From Agriotes lineatus (lineage: Eukaryota > Arthropoda > Insecta > Coleoptera > Elateridae), in NCBI GenBank assembly GCA_940337035.1, contig OW679197.1, positions 58,239,903 to 58,303,902 on the forward strand: a stretch of 64,000 nt of DNA. Direction: 5' to 3'. The notes beneath the pieces were generated by a model, which had not been told where the DNA came from, searched no databases, and worked only from the letters and a program-made list of their open reading frames with translations. The position numbers were made by a program, and so were the translations under genes. Positions within the stretch are counted from its first letter, which is position 1, and every line of letters begins with the position of its first letter. Positions 36,096-47,960 of the stretch are shown here, in pieces.

Positions 36096-39000
36096 TAAAT
36101 AGTCAGTTGCCGTAACATCGTATTAATGTCATGATAATATCAGGAGGATGTGGAAAACAATTGACAATCGCCGTTATTAAGGTAAACTAAACAACGTCAA
36201 TGTTTTTAAGGAAGTCAAAGATGCAGATGATGATACATACGAATTTAATGTAATTCCATAAAACGGTTAAGCATTAAAATAATAGGCTGCAGAAAACAAT
36301 TAACAATTGTCAAGCCGCATTTCAGCAAAACATATGATATATACTGGTTACTGGTGGGTTAATAAAACTATGAAAATATTTATGCCAAGGCAAAATAATA
36401 AGTTTTGTAATTTTCGAGTTATGAAAAAAGTTTTTTTAGACCTACCTCAGCACAAAATGACACTTAAGGATTGATGGTATGGAGGCTAGAAAAAAAAACA
36501 ATTGAACTTTATTTTCTGTTTTAAAAATACATGAAATTCTTATCGGTCATATATGAAGATATGTCACATATAAAATGCTCATACAATATACTTAAACATA
36601 ATCTTTTAAGCACTGTGTTAGGATCCATTTGAACGCTGTGAAGGAATAATAAATTATTTGGTTGTCCTCGAAACTATAATATTAGTTTGTAATTGGTTTC
36701 TCGTCTTGTCGAGACTTTTTTGCAAGTGTCTTCCATTGAAGTCCTTAAATTTCCTCGAACTTTACTTTTTGCAGACGTAAATTTTGTAACGTTGTCTTTT
36801 TACGTTGCGCTGTGTTGTTTCGCTGATGGGCCAACGCCTTCGATGAGCACACTTAAGGCCTCATCGAAGCTTTGCTTGCTGTTTTATTTATTGTAACTCC
36901 ATTTACTTGTTTTTTAAGTGGTTGCGATTCTGCTTGAGCTGGAGAATCTGTAATAGTAGTTATAATACATTAATGTTTGAGTGAACCTCGCTTAATGAAC
37001 TTTTTAATATTATTAAAGCTACTGTATTTCACTGATACGTTGTTGACCATATACATACATATTATTGTTTTTATACGCGTTCCAGTTACTTCAAATTGAT
37101 TTATGACCTGGTTATTAATTACAATGCATTTCATATTATTGTAATTTTGGCTAAACTTACATATATAAGCCGTTCACGATCTTTTTGGGTCAGGTGAGGC
37201 TATGACCATCTAGTAATTCTGTTGGCAGAACCTCCGTTGCAACTAAACTCCCTAATGGAAATTGACACTTTTTGTGTTAGGTTAGGTTGTTTTCAGTTTA
37301 AGGTTATATTTTCTGCATAGGTACATTGTTGCCGGATATTTTCTAGTCTCCACATCAACTCGCGTTCTTTGAAATTTGGTCTGTCTTTTTTAAATTGGAA
37401 GTAGCATCGTTTAATGGAAACTTTTTGTTGTAACAAAATTATTTTGGGCATTTTGACTTTTCCTTTGACGGAAATTAAAATTATTTTTACGCACTTGATA
37501 AATCATTTATTTTCTTACGAATATTCAAATAATAAATCTGGCAATGTGGTGGCAAGAAAATGTCGAACAGACACTGACAGAAAAGAAAATTGCATCATCG
37601 AATCAGTTAGTCCAACATGAAAAGAAGAAATCACAGCCAACTCTGTCCCAAAAAGGTCGTGAACGGCTTATACAAGTTCTCGTTTGTATCTGGGCATATT
37701 TGTTGTATTAAAGAGTCACTTATACTGATTAATAAAGTTAAAATATTTTGTAATAAACCCATTCCGTCTTTACGGTTTGCTAGTCGGCACTCAAATGTGT
37801 CCATGTAGTCAAGATGGTTTGAATTTGGTATAAATTTGGTATCAACTGTGACATTTATTAATAGTATATAGTGAAGAACAATTGTCAAAAGTTGATTATT
37901 CGCATAAACATTAGCTTTGGTACTACACCATTTTCAGTGTTGTTTAAGTAATGAAAGCAACAAATAATAGCACATAGCAATCTCATATATTTATTATTTT
38001 TCTTTGGCAATTATATCCTAAAATTTCGGGTTCTCGATCCAATTCTAGTATTCCCTTTTCTTTACAGTCAGCCCGTTTACTTCTCGACATCCTTTCTTCT
38101 TCGTTGTACCATATTCCTGATGGTGTCCATTCACGTTGTCCTGGGCCTCTGTCGTGATCTCTTCTCATTTCTTTGAGAAATATGAAGTCAAAATACACAC
38201 GTTTTTAGTAGCATAAACCCCTTTTGCTGAAAGTTGTGTAAATAGAAAATTTTTTATTGTAATTTTAAGCTTTAATAATGTTGATTTTGCTAAACTTCCA
38301 GGAATATCGCTTAAAAATTTAGCTTGGCTCACGTTTAATTAAGCGAGGCTCAATATTGAGAAATGTAAATTATTAAAATTTGCACCTTTCTATTAATTTA
38401 TTACTATATTCTGCAATAGTGTTAACTGTTCTTAAGCGCTCCTTTCAAAATTTAGAAAACTATGCCAATTTTGATTTGCATCTGAAGATTAAATGTAAAC
38501 CAAGCCCACTTCTACATAATGAGGAACTGCTACGTCTGTCTATCATATCTTCAATCGGTTTTAGAAGTAAATTTGATATAAACGTTAATTTGGTTATGTA
38601 AATTAATATTCAGGTCTATTAGAATGTCTATGAGGTTTGAAACGACTGACAAGGTACATGTGACTTAAGATATGTGTAGTGTTACATTTTTTTGCTAAAA
38701 TAACTTAAAAATGTGTTCTATTTATTAATTATTTAAAGTTACTAGGCATTTAAAGGTTTCTAACAATCGCATTTCAGTATATGAAATGGATTTTTAATAC
38801 TTTTACCACAAGAAATTACAATAGTTTTAATATAAAATAAAATGTTTGGGTAGTTCTTATTTAACTCTGCGCTAGCAATTTTATTATGTGACTTGAAATT
38901 TATATATTTTAAGAGTACTCAAAATATAATCCAAGACTACGCTGCAGATTTGATATGTTGGAAATTGGCTACTTATAGTAATTACTTACGATTTTACAGG

Positions 39001-41055
39001 TGCTTGAACTTATGCAACATTTTCGAAATAACTGGAATACTTTGGAGTAAATATTCGTCATTTTATATCGCCATGCCGACCTTTACAAAAGTAATTTATA
39101 GCCGTTCCAACGCCACATTGCCGAATAACATTTCTCGTAATCACGGAGCAAGTGCTTTCATTCGACACGGTTTCGTTTTTATTTGTCTATTGTGGCGGTA
39201 ATTACTTTTCAGCCGTCCACAAAGACCACTTTCCAAAAGCCAATTAGCATTTTTTATTAATTACTGCCGACAATAAAGCAATATCGAAGCAGTCTCAGTG
39301 CTAATTGTGTTACCGCAGAATCCGCACCGACAGGATGATTCAGAAACTTTCTTTGCTTGGCCTCTCATTTCAATATTTTAGCCGTAAAGCGGAATCAGTA
39401 CAAATCGTTGCAGGTTTTTGCAGAGAAAGTAAAGCCTTCGAAAACGCTCATCGATTTTATCGCCTGCGGATTTTAATTAAGCTCTTGAACCTCTGCGTAC
39501 CTTCCCAGGTTATCTGATTAGAGTTAACTAGGATTTAGCCAAACCATGCTCTAGTAATTCGGCTCGAATTCTTCTGCCTGCTCTGGAATTTTGATGGCCC
39601 ACGATTTTTTGCGATCGCGAGCAGGGATAACGAAATATTCGCCTCAGTTTCCCTAATATAGGCATTTAATTAGTGGGAGTTTTGCCCAGTGGGAGTGACT
39701 TTAACTGGAGTTATGGCTTCCTAGGCTTGTAAAAATTTGGAATCTACTACAAAACGTGAGATACAGTCTTTAATAAATTAATTAATACATAGACAAACTG
39801 ACCTATATTTACATAATTTTAGCATTAAGTTTTCATTTTAAAATTATCTTACAGTCGTACTATAATTAATACGTGCTACCTATTAAGATAAGGAATTTTA
39901 AATTTGTCTACTCTTATCAAGGTTTCCATTTACATTTAAAATAATTCCTCGTTGTGTAATGTAAAAGTCAGTTTTAACGTTGAAGTCCATAAATAAGCCT
40001 GAATTATACAAATATTGAAATATTAAACCGCTCTTTAATCACTTACCTATTTCAACACGATATAAAATACTTGTATGTAGTACTATCTCATATATCAAAA
40101 TTCGTACAAGGTTTGAACTTTGCGGTACCGGCCTTAATCAGAGGAATTTTCACTAATTATTGCTAGTAATTTATTGTTTATAGCTGCAGTATAACAAACA
40201 ATTCCGGGCGTGCTTCGACCTTAGTTATCCATTCTGGTGATCTGAATCATTTTACGGTAGTTTTACACATGTTTTCAGTGACGGAATTACGAGTTTCTCT
40301 AAAGGTAAATTTAATCCCAAGGCCTTATTTCTAAATTTAAGATAGTCAATTTAGCCTTCGCCCAGTAGAAGATATAAAAATTAATTGAAACGAAACCGCG
40401 TCAATGGTTATTCTCATTTTATATATTGTTAAGTTTTCCTGGATTGTGACGTAATCCACTAAAGTGTGTAGATAAATATTTATGGTTGTTAAACTTCCAG
40501 AATTTTAAATACTTTGCTGTCATTTTAACTGTTTTGAAGAGCCTTCGTTTCCCAAACTAGGCTGGATCTACAATTAAGCAGTGTCATAAATAACGAATAT
40601 GGACCAAATTTAGTTAAGAGTATGCTGCTTACGTTTTCTTAAAGGACAGACATTAAAGCTAACATTAAACTGCCCGAATAAATTAGGCCAGACGTGATCG
40701 ATTAAGGTATGTGGTAAACACAAACACAGAATCTATCTTGGTAAAGGACACTGCTCTGCCGAATTCGTACACTTCGCAACACTATCAAAATACACATGCA
40801 ATAAGTATTAAGTAAAGAATTTAACCTTAGATTTCTTAGCGATACTTAACTAATCTTTACTTTACATGTAAATTAAACAAGATTATTTTACAGACAAACT
40901 TAGCAAGATAGCAATATAGCCTCATTTTATATTCGTGCCGAAAATTAAATTAATCTTTATAGATCTGATTTTATCGCAGTATGCGCCAGGGTTACACTGG
41001 TTATGCCTTAGTTACGTATATTAATTAATCTGAATATTTTTATACTTTTACAGCC
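36096..41055. other. long non-coding stretch without recognisable genes
   Basis: Mostly AT-rich, with a GC-richer part at 39100-39700. Frames up to 102 codons (38893-39201) show no domain or splice context that I can defend. 38460-38615 is an old relative of 32435-32560. No tandem array was seen. Confidence 0.4.
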
Positions 41056-41059
41056 ACGA

Positions 41060-44000
41060 TCGCTCTACTTAAGTTCACTGATCAACAGTCACAATAACTG
41101 CATCGTACTTACACTTATCAAAACTGCATTTTAGCGCTTGATGACCAGATTCACATTGATTGTACCTTAGTTACACTCATCAAATCTATATTTTATCCCT
41201 TGAGGGGCAGATTCACTACTTGTATATTAGTTCCATTTGTAAATTCTGAATTTTATTCCTCTATGAATTTTAGCCTTTTATAACTCGAGTCACACTACTT
41301 GTATAGGGCATTCAGTAACCACACAAACATTTAATTCTTTTAAGTTGGCATGTGCATATAATATTTGTATTAGAGGTTCTGTATTTTGTTTTGCAAAGGT
41401 TTCCACACCTGTATACAATTTGAATTTAAAAATGACAATTAATATTTCTCATTGTCAGTGTAAAAGTAGATATTTTTCTAGAAATTCTCACCTGAAGTTT
41501 TATAAACTGTAATAGAAATATCTATTAATAAACTCTGCATCAAAAGTATCCCACACAGTATTTGTATATCCTTAAAAGTAGTGATTTACAACATTTATGA
41601 GAGATGGGAAGTAATGTCAAACAATTAACCTATTTGTTTTAGTAACTTTTTGGAATTACACTCCTAGACAAAGATGAATTTTGGAAGTACACTCACGAAA
41701 TTTTGGAAATCAAAGGCCACTTTGTGTTTTTATGTTTACTGAACAGACTATATATTAGTTATACTTATGAAACTGTATTTCTCCCTTTATCACTAGAGTT
41801 ATACTATTTGCATTTTATTTACAGTTATGACATTTTTATTGTGTCTCTTCATGGCCAGTAACAGTAACACTAGTTGCATTTTAGTTACTTTCATGAAATC
41901 TTTATTTGATCCTTCTATAACTAGGAGAGAACGAAAACTTTATTTTATCTTTTGAAGATCAAAGTCACACTAATTGCTCTTAGTTACACCTACGTAATCC
42001 TTATTTTACCCCCGTATCACCAGAATCACATTACTCGTAACTTAATTACACTCATGAAATGTTTATTTTGTACCTAGAAGATCAAAGGCACACTAATTGC
42101 ATATTAGTTACACTTAAAAAAATTATTTTATCTCTTTATGATCAAAGTTACACTAATTGCGTTTTAGTTACACTTATGAATCCTTTATTTAAGTCATTAT
42201 GACCAAAGTTACCCTACCCGCATCTTAGTTACTTTCACGAAATCTTTATTTTATCACATTGTGACTAGGGTCACATTACTCTTAAGTTACTTACATTCAT
42301 TAAATATTTCTTTTACCTAAAAGGAGCAAAAGCAGACTAATTCTATATTACTTACTCTTAAGAAACATTTATTTTATCCCTTGAGGCCCAAAGTCACACT
42401 AATTGCATTTTAGTCACACTTATAAAATCTTTATTTTATCACATTGTGACTAGGGTCACATTACTCTTAAGTTACTTAGATTCATTAAATATTTCGTTTA
42501 CCTAAAAGGAGCAAAAGCACACTAATTCTATATTACTTACACTTAAGAAACATTTATTTTATCCCTTGAGGCCCAAAGTCACACTAATTGCATTTTAGTC
42601 ACACTTATAAAATGTTTATTTTATGCCTTTATGATCCACCTCACACTGTCTGTGTTTTAGTTACACTTGAGAAATTTTTATTTTATTTCTTTACTACTAG
42701 AATCATACCACATGCACCTTAGTCACACTCATGAAATCTTTATTTTATCCCTAGAGAATCAAAGTCACACTAACTGTATCTTAGCTATCAGGAAACATTT
42801 ATTTTTTTATCCCTTTATGATCAGAGTCATAGTACTGGTTCCCTACTTACACTTAAAATAAATTTTTTTAATTTCTTTATAATAAAAGACCACTGATTGT
42901 ACCTTAGTTACACTTATAAAATCTTTATTTTATGCCTTAATGGCTAGAACCACATTACTTTGGGTTTAGTTACACTACTTGCATCTTAGTTACACTCATG
43001 AAATATTCCTGTTATCCCTAGATAACCAAAGTCACACTAATTATATCTTAGTTACACTTCTGAAATCTTTATTTTATCCCTGTACGACCAGAGTCACACT
43101 ATTGGTGTCTTAGTTACATTTTTGAAATCTTTTTCTCTATGAGCAGAGATACAAACTGATTATATTTCTGTAACTATAATTCCTACTTTAATTAAGTGTA
43201 CGAAATCTCTATCATAATGAATTTTTATGCCCTTCGGACAGGAAACACGCTGCTCATACCGTAGTTACAACTGTTGTTAATGAAACTCTAGATTTCCTAA
43301 GACAGGATTACATTGCTTTTATTGTAGTTACACCTTTGTCATCATTGTTAATGTCAATTTTATCATATACGAAACTTTTAAACCTTTAAGACCAGGGTCA
43401 CACTACTGGTATCTTAATTACACGTATGGGGTCTTTATCTCTATACGACCTGGTTACATTACTGATTTTTAGTTACACTTTTGAAATCTTTATCTCTTTA
43501 TGACGAGGATCGCACTACTGATAACATAGCTGTGTGAATTTTATCCACCTTAGTTACACTTATGAAGATGTAACCCTTTGACAAATATATCGCATTGTTT
43601 ATACTATAGTTACGTATAACAAATTTCTATCAACGTTGATTCCATACCCGTACCAGAAACACGCGGCTTCTACCGTAGTTACGTCTAAAAGTACTTATTG
43701 ATTTTACTTTTAATTACCTTAAAGCAGTATTGCCCAGCTTTTATCTTAGTTACACCTGTGACTTTATAATTAATGGCTATTTATTTATTCCTCTATAGCC
43801 GAAGTTCCACTGGTTATTACGCATATAATTTTTTTAATAATGTGTCATATATATCCTTAGGGCATAGAGAATGCTTATAGTGTACTTACACGTAATAACT
43901 CTTTATTACTGCAACTTTTCTCTTCTTGAGACGGTAGTTACGCATGTAACCCTTTAGTAGAATTAATTGTATAGCTCTTTGACAGGACCACACTGCGTAT

Positions 44001-44250
44001 GTTTAACTTAGTTGCACCTGATATACTGGTTATATCTTAGTTGGGATTATGGAATCACTTGTAAAGTAACTTAAATTCTTAATCTAGAATGTGGCTATGC
44101 TTAAAAATCTTATTTTTTCTGTCCTGATGGGAGGGCCACACTTATTGTTGGCGTAATATTAGTTACTCTTCGGGGTACATCGGTGAAATCACTTTGAACT
44201 TTTATGCAACTGGACCCTTTTGGCCTGTATCATATTGATTATAGCTTAGT
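41060..44250. repeat. 62-bp tandem array
   Basis: About 45-50 units of 60-63 bp built from CACACTAATTGCATCTTAGT, TACACTTATGAAATCTTTAT and TTTATCCCTTTATGACCAAAG. The centre (41950-43150) is best preserved; both ends fade gradually. The 185-bp block 42241-42425 is repeated almost exactly at 42426-42610. No coding role is evident. Confidence 0.9.
42241..42610. repeat. 185-bp tandem duplication (three array units)
   Basis: Two adjacent 185-bp blocks differ at about four positions, while single units elsewhere differ far more. It is therefore a recent higher-order duplication inside the 62-bp array. Confidence 0.88.
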
Positions 44251-46135
44251 TACGCCTCTAGTTAGCAATTTCCAACCGAACCGTTGCTAATGTCAGTAAC
44301 TCCTCTTCCTGTAGTGTTGCGTTCGTGGCATAGCAGTTTACGTTCAGTAGTGGTTCAGAGAGCAATTAAAAATCGTATATCATACGAAGTAATATTCATT
44401 TTGGCTAGGGAGTAATAGGCCCGTAAATCAAGCGCATATGCGTTTCGTGTCTGGCTTAGCGCACTAATACGCTACTGAATAACTTGCGTCCGTGTAACTA
44501 ATATTACAGATATTGCTAAAGTAGGCAGCAGTCCCTAGGTATAAAATACGAGTCAACTGGCATCAATAACCTCGAAGAGGTAACAACGGTAGCGGCTGGT
44601 ACAGTCGCATTTTCTAATGCTGGTCATGTAACTACATAGTCGACTAGCATCGCATTGTTTTGCAGCGCTACCAACCTCGATCCCGGATCGCGCGTTAATC
44701 ACGATAAACTTAATGGTTTCATTATTATACAGCTTATGACTGCAGAATCTATCTCGCCGCAGTTTTATGGGCAGCGGAATTAACACTCGGGAAATAAAAC
44801 GCAATCCCGCATTCTTCTCCTATTTTATTATCTTCATTTGTGAACTCAATAAACATGTTTATTTGTCTCAGATCATAGGCTGCAGGATTTATCGGAGCGA
44901 CTGCTCACTGCCGCTGCAGTCATGCTGTCTATCTTTCATTTAAATATTAAACGTGTCGCCGCTGAATAACGTACGACCAAGGTCGGCAATTAATTCCGTT
45001 GCCCAAGATTTTCGCAGCATTGTCAATGAAAATCCAGCTGTTACTCAACGGATCGAGAGGAAAGTAAGGACAAACGTTAGCCGAGTTTGCTAATGCGCTA
45101 TTACTCCTTAATTTGACAATGCGGCATGCATCATAATTCAGGTTATAATTGGCTCGTGTGAATTATGTAAGGGGCACCGATTTGAAAGTTTGAAAGTCCA
45201 ATAATGTGGCTTAATTAATATTCAGAAAAGAGGCCAGTTTTCATAACTATTATATCGCGAAATGTTAAATCTGTAGTAGACGGGACCACCTCTAAGTTAT
45301 TTTCAAAACAGTTGATATATGACTGTCAAAATAATAGCAGAGCCTATAAATGTTTATATTAAAATATTTATATAGTAGTTATGGTTATTATTATTACTAT
45401 TTATTATACCAATAATATATAGTTGTGTTAACCAAAATCTAACCTATCGCAGTTATATAGCGAATATATATTGCATTTTGAATATTTGATAACATAGAAT
45501 AAATATTTCAGTCTTTAAACTACACTAGCTTTACGTAGCTTTATATTGTAAAAAATAATTGTGCTAGTAGTGTATTAAGATAAAAGCTAGATCTTGTACA
45601 GCTCAACTGAATAGATGTAAAATAGTAAAAAAATCTATTAATTTCAATTTTTTATGAGCTCAGCTTCCGTTTTGTTATTTTTATTTTATTATTATGTATT
45701 CTGTATATAACTACATTTAATGCTAAACTGTCATATGACCTTTCCGCCTTAGGAATTGTGTACGATTTATCCACCGATTAACTTTTTAATGCGCTCTAAG
45801 CAGCATGAACTTTTACATTATTATAATTATCCAAATGGAGCCAGTGATATTTGTTTGGAAAAGTATGCAACAGTAGCCGTACATGGAAAGCAGTAATCGC
45901 CATGGGATTAGCTGGCGAAGCCTATAGCATTCCCATGTCTTCTGTAAAAGCAATTCCCAAATTGTAGCTGCTGCTTTAAAATGGGAATTTAGCAGCTTTA
46001 ATTGGAGGATTAAAAATTCCCTGGGCGGAAATCAGCGAAATCCCTGCTTAAATCCCGATCTGACGGTTTTAATATTTGTATGACCCGCATTTGCTGCTTG
46101 GGGTGGCATTGAATTCACTGGCGATTATGAAATAA
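44251..46135. other. non-coding DNA
   Basis: GC-richer at 44270-45240, very AT-rich at 45300-45720. The 83-codon minus-strand frame at 44553-44804 has no recognisable features. Nothing else was seen. Confidence 0.4.
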
Positions 46136-46139
46136 TTGA

Positions 46140-47165
46140 TCTAGATATAGATATGACGGAAGGCTTTATTAATTTTTGAAGTATAAGGCCAAGTTGCGTG
46201 AATACAAATTAAATTGCTACAATTTAACTTAAGCAACATGTTGATTCCAACGGCATGTATGTGTTCCGACCTAGCGTTGAAATCTCCTGCTCTGTTACGG
46301 ACGCAAGTGACTTGTTGATGTTTGATGCACTGATGCATTAAAATGTAGCATTAAAATTAAAATCAATAAACAAATACTTTAAAATTAGGTAAGAAATATT
46401 TTTCGCAGATGGAACAAGATTGATTTTAACGGCCTCTTTGTTTCCATCCCGGCGTTGAAGTCTCCTGCTCTGTTTCAGACGGAAGTGACTTTGGTACTGT
46501 TTAATGCACTGAAATAGGTTTTCAATTGGGCATTAAAATTAAAATCTATAAGCAAATGCTTTGAAATGTAGATAAAAATACTTCCCCAGATGAAAAAAGG
46601 TTGATTGTAACGGCCTGCATGTATCTGAGCTAGCGTTGAAGTCTCTTGCTCTGTTTCAGACGCTAGTGATTTTTGTTACTTTTTGAGGCACTGAAATATG
46701 TTACATGTCCTTCCATAGCCTTTGAGTGCGGAATTAGTAAGCAACTACTTTCAATATAGATACAAAATACTTCTAGCAGATTGAAAAAGGTTGATTTTAA
46801 CTACCTGCATGCCTTCTGACCTAGCGTTGAAGTTTCCTGCTTTGTTCCAAAGGCAAGTGACTTTTGTTACCGTTTGATGCATTGAAAAATGCGACGTGTA
46901 GTTCCATATGTTTTGAGCGGGACTTTAAAATTAGAACTGATAGGCAAATGCTTTAAATGTAGATAGAAATAATTTTTACTCATGGAAAAATGTTGATTTT
47001 CACCACTATATGTCTTCTGATGTAGCGTTAAAGTCTCCTGCTCTGTGACAGACGCAAGTGACTTTTGTTGGTTTTTGAGGCGCTGAAAAATGTTACTTGT
47101 CCTTTCATGTGTTTTGAACGAAACTTTATAATTAGAACCTTTAAGCAAATAGTTTAAATGTAGAT
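46140..47165 (-). repeat. ~180-200-bp tandem array, first part; zinc-finger-like on minus strand
   Basis: Landmark GCGTTGAAGTCTCCTGCTCT recurs near 46274, 46452, 46633, 46824 and 47025, followed by GTTTCAGACGCAAGTGACTT and TTTAAATGTAGATAAAAATA. On the minus strand 46867-47148 is open for 93 codons and reads TLHQKTYSGENQHFSM and IFQCIKRQQKSLAS. These resemble the HxRTHTGEKPFxC linker and the CxxCxKSF start of C2H2 fingers, but the paired Cys and His spacing is broken. A ruined finger array is possible; chance similarity is the alternative. Confidence 0.8.
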
Positions 47166-47167
47166 AA

Positions 47168-47560
47168 ATAGTAATTTATTATACAAGACGATAAAGTTAA
47201 ATTTTATCCACGAGTGAATCGTTTAACGTCGAGACGAAGTCGAGACGTTAATGATTCAAGAGTGGATAGAGATAACTTTATCGTCGTGTATAATACAATA
47301 TTTTTTTCTATAGCAAGAACTTTAACAATTTTAAAAGAAAATAATGACAGTCAATCACATTTCAAAATGTCAGTAGCTAGATTGGGTTGCTACGATAATA
47401 CGAAGCTGTCATATTTAATTTAAACAAAAGTTAGAAAATTAAATTACTTTATCTATCCTTGATGTTAAAGTGCTACTTTATCTACCCTTGCTGTTAAAGT
47501 AAAACTTGACCTTTTGTTTTGAGTTGATAAAAGCACACTTTAACATGTGCTATAGAAAAA
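47168..47560. mobile_element. second hairpin-headed element, inserted in the array
   Basis: It interrupts a unit between AAATGTAGATAAATAG and AAAATAATTTGTCC. It starts TAGTAATTTATTATACAAGA. A hairpin of about 52-bp arms follows (47178-47230 and 47244-47294, loop GAGACGAAGTCGA). The body is bounded by TTTTTTCTATAGCA and TGCTATAGAAAAAA. Layout and end wording match the elements at 29.54-30.79 kb although the sequences differ. There is no coding capacity. Confidence 0.7.
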
Positions 47561-47960
47561 AATAATTTGTCCAGATCGAAATAGGTCGATTTTAATTACC
47601 CGAATGTATTCTGACGTAGCGTTGAAGTCTCCTACGGTGTTTTAGACGCAAGTGACTTTTGTTGCTGTTTGATGCACTGAAAAGTGTGACGTGACCTTCC
47701 ATATGTTTTGGATGGGACTTTAAAATTAGAACCTATAACAAAATGCTTTAAATGTAGATAACAATACTTTTCACAGATGGAAATGGGTCGATTTTTACCA
47801 CCTGAATGTATTCTGACGTAGCGTTGAAGTCTCCTGCTGTGTTTCAGACGCAAGTGACTTTGGTTGCGGTTTGGTGCACTGAAAAGTATGAGTTGTCCTT
47901 CTATAGGTTTTGAATATGTCATTAAAATTAAAACCTATGAACTATTGCTGTAATGTAGAC
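47561..47960 (-). repeat. ~200-bp tandem array, second part
   Basis: Two further units, with GCGTTGAAGTCTCCT at about 47619 and 47821. The minus-strand frame 47632-47922 (96 codons) reads LQRYVRIHSGGKNRPISICE and FQCIKQQQKSLAS, again reminiscent of C2H2 linkers and finger starts, without a complete Cys2His2 set. Confidence 0.78.

Noticed and set aside
37270..37290. TTAGG-like words as an insect telomeric repeat
   Set aside because: Only two adjacent GTTAGGTTAGG-like words occur, far too few for a telomeric tract.
41060..44250. 62-bp array as a CRISPR-like array
   Set aside because: There is no alternation of constant repeat and unique spacer; the whole unit is repeated and diverged, and the context is eukaryotic.
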